64,000 nt of DNA from Anolis sagrei (Eukaryota; Chordata; Lepidosauria; Squamata; Anolidae), in contig NC_090025.1 of NCBI RefSeq assembly GCF_037176765.1, positions 176,622,040-176,686,039 on the forward strand, read 5' to 3'. The position numbers and the translations under genes were made by a program. Under the pieces are notes generated by a model. The model was not told where the DNA came from. It saw only the letters and a program-made list of their open reading frames with translations, and did not search any database. This document shows, one piece after another, positions 43,616 through 55,660 of this stretch (its first letter is position 1; each line of letters opens with the position of its first letter).

Positions 43616-46254
43616 AGTTACCTTAATTTACAAACAATAATTGGCCTCCTCTATAACATATTCTTTTTAAAACAGAGGCTTGAGAATAATTCCCTCCATA
43701 ATCATCCACACCTGTAAAATTTGAGTGTGCGTCCTGTACAATTGGTGACAGCGGGTGGGATCTTTAAAGTTAAAATCCCTATACCCTGTCTTTTGTTGGG
43801 TTTGCACCTGTACAATTGGAAAAGACTTCTACAAATGGTTTAATCAGAGTTGAACAATCTTATCTTAAATTACAGTTTTATGTAAATATTCAAAAACATT
43901 GAACCTACGGACACCTCAATCAATGTAATTTTATTGGTATTTATTTTTATTTTGAAATATACCAGTAACTGCTGCATTTCCCACCCTCGGCTTATTCTCG
44001 AGTCAATACGTTTTTCCAATATTTTGTGGCAAAATTAGATGGCTTGGCTTATATTTTGGTTGCCTTATACTCGAGTATATACGGGTACATGCAAAACAGT
44101 AAGCAAACAGAATCATAGATTAGCAAATTACTAGAGGCTTCAAGAAGGTTATAATTTCCAACAATACACAAACCACGGAGGAAGTTAATATTCCTCTCCT
44201 GTCTGTCATAACAGATAATACCATAGCCACACATCTTACGGTGTTGGTACAGATACAAGACCAACAATTTATCTTCTATATGTTCCTTTTGATCTCTGGT
44301 GATAATGCTTAATTGCCAAAAGTATAAAAGTGGCTTGCTACTATTGTTCATGTTTGTCAGAAGTGTTTTGCAGCAGGCTGGTATAAATAAATGCCTGCAT
44401 TTTTCCTTTTCATGAAAAAAGGTCTCTCATGTGTGAGTTGGGAAGAATCTTTCAGAACTCAAAACTCTTTAAGTGTAAGAGCACCCTAAGAAACAAATTT
44501 GCAGGGGAAGAAGCTGCAGTGATTCTACATACGGTCCTATAGAAGCCACATATTATAAGTGGACAAATTTTATGTATGCTAAACCAAATAAGTTTTAAAA
44601 CTGCTAATGTTTGAACAACTCCTATAATCTGTGAGTCTGGGAGCTGTAGTCTAAAAGAGTCCTTTTCCAAGCTCTGATTAAAAACCACAATGAATTGGGC
44701 TCTGCCACCCGCAGTGATATAGAATTTGAGTATAAAGATTAGCACAAAGCTTGTGTGGATATATCTGCATTTACATGACAAAGCAGGATTGACCTGAAGA
44801 AGGGTACTATGCACTTCCATGGCTTCTTTTTTCATCTGTAGTTTCTTCCAGTTGCCTTCAAAAGTGGGAAATAATCCATTATCTATGTACTGAGAAAAGA
44901 CAATCTTAAGAACCTGAACTCTGGGAGGTGGCAATATTCTGGGCTCTCAGAATTTAAATCGTGCACAGGCACACACAAAGCATCAGTATTGGTGTTGCAA
45001 GAGGAAAATAACTGTCTGCATGACTAAGAGAGCAGAAGAAGCAAAGCCCAAACTAATAGAAAAGAAAAGGAGTTAAAGTTTAGAATGACCCTATAATTTT
45101 TTTGGGGGGGGGGGGGTGGCAATCATAACTTTTTTGAAAAGGAAAAATGATGTCAAATCCATTTGGCAAATGTGAATCTCCATGAGCATCTGGAGACAAC
45201 CTTTTGAAAATCACTAGTCAAGAAAAGGCATGACCTTGTTAGAAGTCAACCCTTTGAACAAATGATGTTCATAAGCACTTACGTAATAGCACACAGGTAA
45301 CGCAGCTGTTAGACTGATAAGCAATGTCTTTGAACTGCCAGGTACAAAGACATGCTACTGCACAGAAATATATTTGGCTAACAGAATTTTAAATTGTTTC
45401 TTTGAAGCTGAAGCTGAAAACATATATTCTACCTTGAAACCTCTTATTTAAAATATGCACTCGTATATAAAAACCAAAGTCTTCTATGAAAAATAACATA
45501 TCTTGTTTACTCACAAACATCTTTTATTAATACACCATACAGGCACATTTCTTATTAAATTAAGTTATAGATAGGATGTATTTTCTCTGTGTTGAGAACA
45601 CAGAGTATCATTCTTAATCAATAGTCCATAGTCCAAAGTCTTTAAGTATACATCTTATGAAAGTCCAAACTGTATAATTGTATTCACTGCTTCTCAAAGC
45701 AAACATATAGTTAACTGTTCCCACTTCCTGCATAAGTCCAAAATGATATCTGGTTCCATTGAAGTCCAAAATCATACTGTTACCATTGAAGTCCAAAAAC
45801 ATACTGATGACATATTGGAGTCTTGAGTCTGAACATGCTCAGTACAATCACATGTCTGTAGTCCCTCCCACATCAAATAGATCAGTCAAACTAGCAAATC
45901 AACATATACATACAATACAGGTTAGTAAATATATACATTAACAAACAGTGAAGGCTTGGAAGATTGCTATTTCCAACATATAATTTGGTGTACTAGTAGG
46001 TAGTCCAGAAGGGGAAAAACCTGAGATGAATCTTAATGTAAAGTGTGATGGTGCTCTTTCAAATAGCCTGATGCCAAGCACTTTGAATTGGGCCTTGTAG
46101 CATGCAAAGTACAGTAAAGTCAGAACAGTTTTCACACTTCCTGGCCAACAGCAACATCTGGACTGACTGCATTTTGGACAAAACGCAGACTCCACTATAT
46201 TCAAAGACAGTTGGTACTGCAATTTGGAAGTTAACCATTGCATGGATGACTAAA
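43616..46254. other. Intergenic, mostly unassigned
   Basis: 43970-44095 ('ccctcggcttattctcgagt', 'ttatactcgagtatatacgg') looks like a DNA-element remnant. A G-run lies at 45098-45118. No gene supported. Confidence 0.45.
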
Positions 46255-46475
46255 TGTGCATCCACACTGTAGAATTAATGCAGTCCAACACTTTAACTGT
46301 CATGGGTTAGTGCTATGGAATCTGAGAGTTGTAGTTTTACAAGACCTCTAACTTCCTCTGTCCAAGAGTGCTGGCACCTTACCAAATGTCAGCTTCCATG
46401 ATTCCATACCACTGAGCCACAGCAATTAAAGTGGTGTCAAACTGTATTAATTGTAGAGTGTGGAGCCAGCCTGTG
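46255..46475. mobile_element. MITE with cacactgtagaattaatgc ends
   Basis: Left end atccacactgtagaattaat, right end attaattgtagagtgtgg; same family as 37482. Confidence 0.6.
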
Positions 46476-47226
46476 ACTCCAGGTACTCCAGGACTGTCAG
46501 GTCAGGATAATTCCAAGCCTTTTTGAGTAGTAGTACCGGCACATTAACACATTTTCTTGTTTAGTAATCAAGACTTGGCTAAAGGGGTTTTCCCCAGTTC
46601 ATGAAATGAGTGGATTATTCCTTTTGATTTACTTAGTGGGAGAAGAAACATTTAATTTAGCTTTCTAGGCAGAGAACAGACGCATGTAGGGTGGGTTTTG
46701 ACAGCTCAACAGGAGGGAAGGAGGAAGCTAAGTATATTCATAAGCTTCCTGGAGAGTCTTTGGAAGTTGCAGCAACAAATCAACAAACACTTGAGAGACC
46801 TTTTTTCATGAATACTCAGACCTTGTTTCAAGCTGCTGGTGGATATTTGACCACAGCTCTTTCCTCAAGCCGAGCCCATCAAAAATGCAGAAGATGGTCC
46901 ATCATCTCTGATCCCCCTAAACTGGAGTCTTGTAAACAAGGCAACCCTACTCTCCTTGTGTATGCAAAAATAATTTCCCATAGGCTGCTTTTAAACTTTA
47001 AATCATAACTGAAGCTGCTGAACAACCACAAAATCTGATTCACTCAGCAACATGCAATGCCCAGAATGCAGATCAGAAAACAAAAATGGGTTCCCTTGGA
47101 ACCTAAAAAGACCAGTATCCACTAATTCCATATTTGCTACAGAATAAAATGTCTTTGCATATACCAGAGTATACTGGTTAACAAAGACTTGTTGTGAATA
47201 TTATTAATAATTTTTGTTGTACATAT
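46476..47226. other. Intergenic, no gene
   Basis: 46945-47080 resembles 50090-50200 (see findings). Confidence 0.4.
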
Positions 47227-47228
47227 TA

Positions 47229-47493
47229 CAGTGTTCACAGGTGTTACATTCCAGAACCACTCGCGAAAAGTGAAAATCCGTGAAGTAGGGACACTACATA
47301 TAAGGAAGGGGTTATAAGGCTGCAATTTACATACTGCTTTGTATCTCCCTTCTCTCTTTTTTTAATGATTGGCTGCCTCTCTCCCAAGGGGGAGAGTAAA
47401 ACCCCTTTCCACACTCCATCATTGCCAGAAGGCAAAACCCCGTGAAACAGCGAGTCCACAAAAAGCAAACCGCGAAGTAGCAAGGGAACACTG
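47229..47493. mobile_element. Tc1/mariner- or Tigger-type MITE
   Basis: 265 bp, ends cagtgttc / gaacactg, TA on both sides, inner cgcgaagtagcaaggg. Confidence 0.7.
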
Positions 47494-48493
47494 TATAAAT
47501 CTTTGTTATGAATGATATATGTTTCATGTAACTATGTAGTATTACCTTCAGCCACTATGTATGTTTCCATCAGAATCCACTTTTCAGGAACACTGTTGGT
47601 AGACCACTTGCCTCAAATATTGAGTTTTTGCTAAATGAATAAGTAGCATCCATCCATCCATCCATCCATCCATCCATCCCAGCTGACAAACTGTATGCAT
47701 GTATTAATAACATGTATTGTTTATAAACTCAACTATCTGACATGTATTGTTTATAAACTCAACTACCTGATGAAACCTGGAGCCTTCCAAATGTGTTAGA
47801 GTACAACTCCCATTATCCCCAGCTAATTTGTAGCCAGCTGGTGGTGCCTATGATTTGAGGTTCTTTTAGTGATGTTCCCAAACATTGTCCCTAGATAAGT
47901 GTACAGAACATTACAGCCTTATGTGTGCTTTTTAAGCAGTTGCTCACTTCATGCTGCACTGCACAGTGTTTTTGAAACTGTAAAAGTTTCAAAAGCAGTT
48001 TGTGAAATGGTGTGCAGGCCAGCTGTTGTAGGGGGATTGGAAGAAAGACTGCTCCTCTACTGCATTTAAAAAATAAATAAGACTAAGCTGCAATTGGATA
48101 ATGGTCAGGCAACTCCAATGCAACATTATTTCACCATGATTACAAAAGGGAATGAATTTTTGATCATTTTCTTCCTTGTACATCACTGTGTCCAAGCGCC
48201 TCATAGTGATATTTATGGGCCTTGGCCTGCCATTGCTTATGAACATAATTTTAAAACAGGCATGAAAGACCTATGACTTTCCAGCTATTGAATTGCAAAC
48301 TCTATTAACCCCTGTTGCAGGATTGTGAGAGTGCTAGTCCAACATCTTGATGAGCCACATATGTTCCTCATCGTTCATCTAAGAAATTTTTTATATAGCT
48401 TCATGTTTGAACAGTGTCGTTATAGTTTTTCCCATGAACACTCAGAATGTTTTATGCTAGACAGCAAACTGAAACTGAATCAAATAAAAATCC
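47494..48493. other. Intergenic, no gene
   Basis: (CATC)n at 47647-47679 and a ~31-base tandem duplication (gacatgtattgtttataaac) at about 47706-47768. Confidence 0.5.
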
Positions 48494-48501
48494 ATCTAAT
48501 A

Positions 48502-49388
48502 AAGCGTTTCTCAACTTGGGGGTTGGGGCCCTTTTGGGGGGTCAAGTGGGGTTTCAGAGGAGTCGCCAACATGTATTTCTGATGGTCTTAGGAATCCCTT
48601 TGGCAGAGAAGGCTGAAGATTTCTCCACCTGTCCTTCTCTTCCTTTTTGGAAACAGATGGCGAAGCCTCCCACCCAAAGCCCTCTGCTGTGATTGACTGG
48701 CCTCTCAGGCAAGGGGTGGGATGTTTCTGAGACTACATGTGCGGGAAGGAAGAGCAGGCATGCTTGGTGCATTGCAGCATGGTGCACATGTGTGGGGATT
48801 CTGTTTGCCAAGTTTGGCCCAATTCTATCGTTGGTGGGGTTCAGATTGCTCTTTGATTGCAGGTGAACTATAAATCTCAGCAACTACAATTCCCAAATGT
48901 CAAGTCTATTTTCCCCAAACTCCACCAGTGTTCACATTTGGGAATATTGAGTATTCTTGCCAAGTTTGGTCCAGAACTATAATTATTTGAGTCCACAGTG
49001 CTCTCTGGGTGTAGGTGAACTATAATTCCAAAACTCAAGATCAATGCCCACCAAACCCTTCCAGTATTTTCTGTTGGTCGTGGGTTCAGAATGCTCTTTG
49101 ATTGTAGGTTAATTATAAATCCCAGCAACTATAAGTCCCAAATGACGAAATCAACCCCCCCCCCCAACCCCACTAGTCTTCAAATTTGGGCGCATTGGGT
49201 ATATGTGCCAAATTTAGTCCAGTGAATGAAAATACATCCTGCATCTCAGATATTTACATTACGATTCATAGCAGTAGCAAAATTACAATTATGAAGTAGC
49301 AATGAAAATAATTTTATGGTTGGGGGGTCACCACAACATGAGGAACTGTATTAAGGGGTCGCGACATTAAGAAGGTTGAGAAAGACTG
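48502..49388 (-). mobile_element. SPIN-like hAT
   Basis: gcgtttctcaacttgggg to ggttgagaaagactg; flanks ATCTAATA and GTCTACGT. Shares the core but has a different ~200-bp segment near its left end (about 48600-48790). Confidence 0.8.
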
Positions 49389-49632
49389 GTCTACGTATGC
49401 ATGGGATGTGTGTTGTATGTGAGGTTATTTGGAAGTAATAAGGTGGTAGAAATGTTCTCTGTTAATAATGACATTAATTCTATCAAATACTAATTAATAA
49501 TATTTGGATTGGGAATTTTGTTAATAATATAAAAATATATATAAATAAACTGAGAAGTAGTCCACTAAGCTTTGTTCCTTCCCTTTAAGTGATGCTCTTT
49601 CGTTATTATCATCATCTACCATGATCTACTGG

Positions 49633-49770
49633 CAGTGGTTCTCAACCTGTGGGTCCCCAGGTGTTTTGGCCTACAATTCCCCGAAATCCCAGCCAGTTTA
49701 CCAGCTGTTAGGATTTTTGGGAGTTGAAGTCCAAAACATCTGGGGACCCACAGGTTGAGAACCCTACCGG
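49633..49770. mobile_element. SPIN-ended palindromic MITE
   Basis: cagtggttctcaacctgtgg and its inverted partner; the right end is worn. Confidence 0.8.
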
Positions 49771-50651
49771 TGTATGCCATCTTTAATAAAACGTTGTTTA
49801 AAAATACAGAAGTTTGACATTGAAATGAATTAAACTAGGAACAACATCAAAACAATGTAAAGCAAACAATTTAAATGTTCGTAAGTGGTCAAAAAATGGT
49901 GACTAGCATTTCAGCAAGCCAGTGAAATTCTACCCCAGATTTTAGTCAGAACTTCAAAGGAGCTATTCAAATCTTATTCCCAAAATAGATATAGTACTTA
50001 GAATAGTTTGTTTAAAATTCAGATTGAAACTCACAGGGGACTCAGTGCACCACCCATTTCAAAGCCACCTGCAGCTGCCATTGCAACCCAGGTGTGTGCA
50101 TACAAGAGTAATTTCCCACAGGCTGCTGTTAAACTTTAAATCATAACTGAAGCTGCTAAACAACCACAGCCATGTGCAATGGCCAGAGTGCTGATCAGCC
50201 TTCTGCAACCTGGTGCCTTCCAAAAGCGTTAGAGTACAACTCCCATTATCCCCAGCTAATTTGTAGTTGTCATTTAGCCCATCTGGAAGGTGGCAGGTTG
50301 GGGAAGGCTGCCACAGAGATTTTGCAAGCAGTGAAGGTAGCTGATGAGTCAAACGTGTATGTCAGGACAGTCGCAGGAAGGAAATTGCTAGACACAGACA
50401 CAAAAGAAATCACTAGCCAGCCCTGAACCTTCCTCATCTGAGCTGTTGAAGACAGAGCTCTTTTACAAGAAGATAGCTCTGAGCAAATCAAATCCCCCCG
50501 GATTAGCAAACTAGCTTCATCAGACACTTATTTATTCAGATACGGGGCCTTTTTTCATGCCATCATCTAACTTTGAAAACATCATGCATAAAACATCAAA
50601 ACAATAGTGAGGTATTTCAATATAGCAGGAAAGACCGGGGAGCCAGATGAA
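49771..50651. other. Intergenic, no gene
   Basis: Contains the second copy of the unassigned repeat (50090-50200) and a half-palindrome (50200-50310). Confidence 0.4.
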
Positions 50652-50702
50652 CATGGACTTGATGGCCCATGAGGCCCCTTCCAGTGCTGTGATTCTATGA
50701 AC
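50652..50702 (+). mobile_element. CR1 terminal scrap
   Basis: gacttgatggcccatgaggc to gattctatgaac. Confidence 0.65.
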
Positions 50703-51048
50703 AACAGCAAAGCGAGAATAATCAACTGCAGCAGATCTAAAGGCCAATTTTCCGCCTTTGGGATCCTTTGGGTACTGTGTAACTTTACCAAGAAACCAAC
50801 CAAATAAAAATTCAGAAGCAGCCACAAGTCCAGTCCTGTTTCTGAAAATCAAGATATTACGCTTTATTTAGTCCTGCAGCCTATATAAAGAGTATTTCTT
50901 CAATTAGTTCTTTCTTTCTGTTAGGGAAAAATGAGAGACATCTGAAGAGTCAAGGTCCACAAAACACTACATAAATATGATTTGACTTTAATGTTTTGGT
51001 TCCATCCTAGTAATCTGGTGTTTCCCCAAAGGATTTGTATACTTTAAA

Positions 51049-51273
51049 CACCTGAACATTAGGAACAACTTCCTGACTGTGAGAACTGTTCAGCAGTGGA
51101 ATTCTCTGCCCCGGAGTGTGGTGGAGGCTCCTTCTTTGGAGGCTTTTAAACAGAGGCTGGATGGCCATCTGTCAGGGGTGCTTTGAATGCAATAGTCCTG
51201 CTCCTTGGCAGGGGGTTGGACTGGATGGCCCATGAGGTCTCTTCCAACTCTATGATTCTGTGATTCTATGAGC
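51049..51273 (+). mobile_element. CR1 3' end
   Basis: ctgaacattaggaacaactt to gattctgtgattctatgag. Confidence 0.9.
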
Positions 51274-51352
51274 AACCCCTGAAGACTTTCCCTTCAGAAA
51301 TACCTCTATGTTCATGCCTTCTCAAGACTAGCTCTGTCATTGGGCAGAATCA

Positions 51353-51588
51353 AGCCCCCAGTGACACAATGGGTTAAACCCTTGTGCCAGCAGGACTGCT
51401 GACCAAAAGGTCAGTGGTTCAAATTTGGGGAGCAGGGTGAGCTCCCATCTGTCAGCTCCAACTTCCCATGCCTCCCACAGGATGGAAAAACATCTGGACG
51501 TTCCCTAGGCAATGTCCTTGCAGACAGCCAATTATCTCACACCAGAAGCGACTTGCAGTTTCTCAAGTTGCTCCTGACACGAACAAAA
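51353..51588 (+). repeat. SINE with Sauria-like head and second-family tail
   Basis: gctgaccaaaaggtcagtgg in the head, then catgcctcccacaggatgg and tttctcaagttgctcctgac. Confidence 0.75.
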
Positions 51589-52017
51589 AAGAAATTGGGC
51601 CGAGTAAGTCAGCAACCGCTGCAATAAGTTAACCTATAGTATTATGAAAGGATAACTGGATTGTTACTTAATACTGTCATGGAGAATTTCCCATTGTGTA
51701 TTTAGCTGAGTGTGTGTGTGTGATTACTCAATGGATTGAATTCCCTTTGGTACACTGACAAGCAAAAAGAGATATATGGACGTAAGTTGAGCTTGCTGTT
51801 TATTTTTTTTATCTGCCTTCAAGTTGATTCCAATTTATGGTGACCCTATCATGGGGATTTCTTGGCAAAAATTGGTTCAGAAGGTAATTACAGTCAGCCC
51901 CCCACATTCACTGGGATTAGGTGTACAGTATCCTCATGAAGGCAGGGGGAAAGCAGGAATAAAACCCCATTGTTTATTTTTCCCGAAAGAACATCTCTAA
52001 GAATTCCTGGTACTCTA

Positions 52018-52217
52018 TTGTCGAAGGCTTTCATGGCTGGAATCACTGGGTTGTTGTAGGTTGTTTTTGTTTTTTTTGGACTATATGGCCATGCCCTAGA
52101 GGCATTCTCTCCTGACATAGATGCAGTTTCGCCTGCATCTATGGCAAGCATCCTCAGAGGTAGTGAGGTGACCTCTAGAACATGGCCATATAGCCCAAAA
52201 AAACCTACAACAACACA
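52018..52217. mobile_element. Rearranged PLE ends
   Basis: Reverse end (tattgtcgaaggctttcatg) with a hammerhead region, then a forward end (acctctagaacatggcc) directly after it. Confidence 0.7.
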
Positions 52218-52255
52218 CATTCCTGGTACTGTTTCATTATCTGCCCAAACCATTA

Positions 52256-52396
52256 CCCTAAGCGTCCCCTCCTTTCTATCCTTGCTTCGCTCTCCCCACT
52301 CTCACTCTGCCCTCTCTCTTCCCTTATTCACAGACACCTTTGTGGCATCTCTGTAACACTTGGAGCTTCCGGACCCAGCTATCATACTATCACCGT
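52256..52396. repeat. Unit A, copy 1
   Basis: accctaagcgtcccctcc to cccagctatcatactatcac; about 90% like 55652-55793. Confidence 0.8.
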
Positions 52397-52683
52397 CTAC
52401 CAGATGTGGTGTCTTGGCAGTGGGTCCGTAGGTGGTTGTGGAGCCCTGGTCTTGAGCCACATCTTCTCCCACAGTGAGGACATCAGTTTCCAGGTGGAAG
52501 GCAGTCCCAGTCAGGATTGGCTTGATGTGCCTTCCTCTAGGCATGTTTCTTCCTTTTGCCCTCCATTTATGCCTCTTTGAATTCTGCAGCACTGCTGGTT
52601 GCAGCTGACCTCCAGTTAGAGCTCTCAAGGACCAGGGCTTCCTAGTTCTTGGTGTCTATGCCACAGTTTTTAAGGTTGGCTTA
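52397..52683 (-). mobile_element. Zinc-finger LINE 3' fragment
   Basis: The complement matches 4800-5030 (tggaggtcagctg, gtgccttcctct, cttccacctggaaac). Confidence 0.78.
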
Positions 52684-52687
52684 GTAT

Positions 52688-52733
52688 GATAGCTGGGTCC
52701 GGAAGCTCCAAGCGTTACGGAGATGCCCCATCA
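52688..52733. repeat. Unit A, inverted partial copy
   Basis: tatgatagctgggtccggaa to gttacggagatgcc, the complement of the right part of unit A. Confidence 0.8.
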
Positions 52734-52840
52734 CTCCTTCGGGAGCGCAGTTTGCACAAGAGAGGCTTAGCTAATGTAAGCCAGGCCGAAGACAGATAAT
52801 ACAGAAGGAATGTAAGAGTTCTTTAATGGTGAAACTCCAA

Positions 52841-52875
52841 CCTTTACCCTAACCCTTACTCTAACCCTGAACTGT
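52841..52875. repeat. Telomere-like repeats, first part
   Basis: ttaccctaacccttactcta. Confidence 0.75.
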
Positions 52876-52883
52876 ACCATCAG

Positions 52884-53957
52884 CCTAAGACAGAGGTCCT
52901 CCTGGTCAATCGTAGGTTGGATCGGGGTATAGGGTGGCAACCTGTGCTGGATGGGGTTGCGCTCCCCTTAAGTCACAGGTCCGCAGCTTGGGTGTCCTCT
53001 TGGATTCAGCGCTGATGCTTGAAGCTCAGGCGTAAAGCTCATGAACCAGCTGCAAACGTACCTCATGAAGTCGGATTTGGCCACGGTGGTCCACACCTTA
53101 GTCACCTCTAGATTGGACTATTGCAATGCGCTCTATGTGGGGCTGCCCTTGAAGACAGCCTGGAAATTTCAATTGGTCCAACGGGCGGCAGCCAGATTGT
53201 TAACTGGTGCGAATTACAGAGAGCGGTCAACCCTCCTGTTTAAGGAGCTCCACTGGCTGCTGTTTATTTTCCGGACCCAATTCAAGGTACAGGTTTTGAC
53301 CTACAAAGCCCTAAATGGTTTGGGACCCACCTACTTTTGCGACCGCATTTCCATTTACGAAACCACACGATCTCTTCGATCTTCCGGAGAGATTCTCTTG
53401 CTCCCGCCCGCATCACAAGTGTGACTTGTGGGTACGAGAGAGGGCCTTCTCTGTGGTGGCCCCCCGGCTCTGGAACTCACTCCCCCGAGATATTAGGCAA
53501 GCCCCCACACTGGCAATCTTCAGGAGGAATCTGAAAACCTGGTTATTCCAATGTACCTTTCAGTAATTGAATGTAAGATTCTCCCGGACCACATTTTGCA
53601 CAAAATGTCCTTAGAAGCACTTTATTTTATGGTTTGTGCAATGAAATCCTTCCTCATTTCAGGAGCCTCCTCCTTATAATTTGCATTGTCCTATCTCCCA
53701 TTGTTTTAAATTTTTTAAAAATCTTATCCTTGAATCTGGCCCTGCCTAGTGGAATTTTCTGTGTTTTTAATGCTTGATTTTATATTGCTGTGTCTTATAC
53801 TGTTTGGTTTTGCTTTTTATGTATTTTGCTTGATTCTATTATTTTTTTGTGTTATATTGTTGTATTGTATTGATGGGCGTGGCCTCATGTAAGTCGCACC
53901 AAGTCCCCCTGGGGGAGATGGAGCGGGGTATCAAAAAAGTTTTATTATTATTATTAT
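52884..53957 (+). mobile_element. L2/CR1-group LINE, 3' part
   Basis: Encodes 'SRLDYCNALYVGLPLKTAWK', 'AAARLLTGANYRERSTLLFK' and 'YKALNGLGPTYFCDRISI', then 'RAFSVVAPRLWNSLPRDIRQ' in another frame. Ends gtaagtcgcaccaagtcccc plus (ATT)n. Inserted in telomere-like DNA. Confidence 0.9.
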
Positions 53958-53962
53958 TAGCG

Positions 53963-54357
53963 TAACGCATTACCCAAATCCTAACCCTTGCCCTAACACA
54001 AACCCTAAACCTTACCCAAACTCTTACTCTAACCCTTGCACAAACCCTAAACCGTACCCTAACTGTAACCCATAACCCAAACCCTAACCCAAACCCTAAA
54101 CCTTGCCCTAACCCTTACACAAACCCTAACCGTAACCCCTAACTCTTACCCTAACACAAACCCTAAACTGTACCCTAACCATAACCCCTAACCCTAACCC
54201 TAAAGCTTGCCCTAACCCTAACACAAACCCTAAACCGTACCCTAACCGAAACCCCTAACCCTTACCCTAACACAAACCCTAAACCGTACCCTAACCATAA
54301 CCCCTAACCCTAAAACTTGCCCTAACCATTACCCTAATCCTTACACAAACCCTAAAC
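53963..54357. repeat. Degenerate telomere-like (CCCTAA)n array, main part
   Basis: Dozens of ccctaa / ccctaaac variants. A longer phrase, cacaaaccctaaaccgtacc, recurs every ~48-70 bases, so the array has higher-order structure. Confidence 0.9.
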
Positions 54358-54704
54358 CAGGGGTCCTTAAACTTTTTAAACAGAGGGCCAAATCACTGTC
54401 TCTCAAACTGTTGGAGGGCCGGATTACAATTTGAAAAATGCATTAATGAATTCCTATGCACACTGCACATATCTTATTTGTAGTGCAAAAAACACTTACA
54501 AACAATAAATAATTAAAATGAAGAATTTTAACAAATATAAATTTATTAGTACTTCAGTGGGAAGTGCGGGCCTGCTTTTGGCTGGTGAGATAGGATTGTT
54601 GTTATTGTGTGCTTTCAAGTCGTTTCAGACTTAGGCTGACCCTGAGCAAGGGCCGGGTAAATGACCTTAGAGGACCGTATCCAGCCTTAGTTTGAGGACC
54701 CCTG
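54358..54704 (+). mobile_element. hAT element in telomere-like DNA, perfect TSD
   Basis: Ends caggggtccttaaactttt / gtttgaggacccctg, with identical CCCTAAAC at 54350-54357 and 54705-54712. Confidence 0.92.
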
Positions 54705-54793
54705 CCCTAAACCATACCCTAACCCTAACCCTTACACAAACCCTAAACTGTACCCTAACTGTAACCCCTAACCCTAAACTTTGCCCTAACCGT
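54705..54793. repeat. Telomere-like array, continued
   Basis: accctaaccctaacccttac and variants. Confidence 0.88.
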
Positions 54794-55642
54794 GGGTTGT
54801 TGTAGGTTTTTCTGGGCTATAGGGCCATGTTCTGGAGGCAATTTTTCTCCTGACGTTTCGCCTGCATCTATGACAAGCATCCTCAGAGATAATGAGGTCT
54901 GTTGGAAGTAGGAAAAATTGGTTTATATATCTGTGGAATGACCAGGGTGAGACAAAGGACTTTTGTTTGCTGGGGCTAGGTGTGAATGTTTCAGCTGATC
55001 ACCTTGATTTGCATTCAATGGCTTGGTAGCGCCTGGGGGGAATCTTTTGTTGAGGGTGATTTCATGTGCCTGTTTGTTTCCCCTCTGTTGTTTTTCTGCT
55101 GTAATTTTAGAGTTTTTTAATACTGGTAGCCAGATTTTGTTCATTTTCATGGTTTCTTCCTTTCTGTTGAAATTGTCCACATGTTTGTGGATTTCAATGG
55201 CTTCTCTGTGTAGTCTGAGATGGTGGTTGTGAGAGTGGTCCAGCATTTTTGTGTTCTCAAATAATATGCTGTGTCCAGGCTGGTTCATCAGGTGCTCTGC
55301 TGTGGCTGACTTCTCTGGTTGGAGTAGTCTGCAGTGCCTTTCATGTTCTTTGATGCGTGTCTGGGCGCTGCGTTTGGTGGTCCCTATGTAGACTTATCCA
55401 CAGCTGCATGGAATACGGTAGACTCCTGCAGAGGTGAGAGGATCCCTCTTGTCCTTTGCTGAACGTAGCATTTGTTGGATTTTCTTGGTGGGTCTGTAGG
55501 TGGTTTGTATGTTGTGTTTCCTCATCAGCTTCCCTATGCGGTCAGTGGTTCCCTTGATGTATGGCAAGAACACTTTTCCTCTGGGTGGATCTTCATCTTT
55601 ACGCTCGTGGTTTGTTCTCGGTTTTTGCAGCTCTTCTGCAGC
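54794..55642 (-). mobile_element. PLE, longest copy, with GIY-YIG region and hammerhead
   Basis: On the reverse strand: 'KVFLPYIKGTTDRIGKLMRK', 'DKRDPLTSAGVYRIPCSCG', 'HLMNQPGHSILFENTKMLDH' and 'REAIEIHKHVDNFNRKEETM', then the terminal repeat with a complete hammerhead core at 54849-54889. The reverse transcriptase body is absent. Confidence 0.9.
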
Positions 55643-55660
55643 CCTAACCCTTACCCTAAG
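55643..55660. repeat. Telomere-like array, end
   Basis: ccctaacccttaccctaa. Confidence 0.7.

Noticed and set aside
53041-53566. Frames of 127 and 83 residues with conserved-looking sequence
   Set aside because: C-terminal RT region of an L2/CR1-type LINE with its tail.
54923-55288. 121-residue frame that looks like a GIY-YIG nuclease gene
   Set aside because: It belongs to a Penelope-like element, with several truncated relatives in the window.
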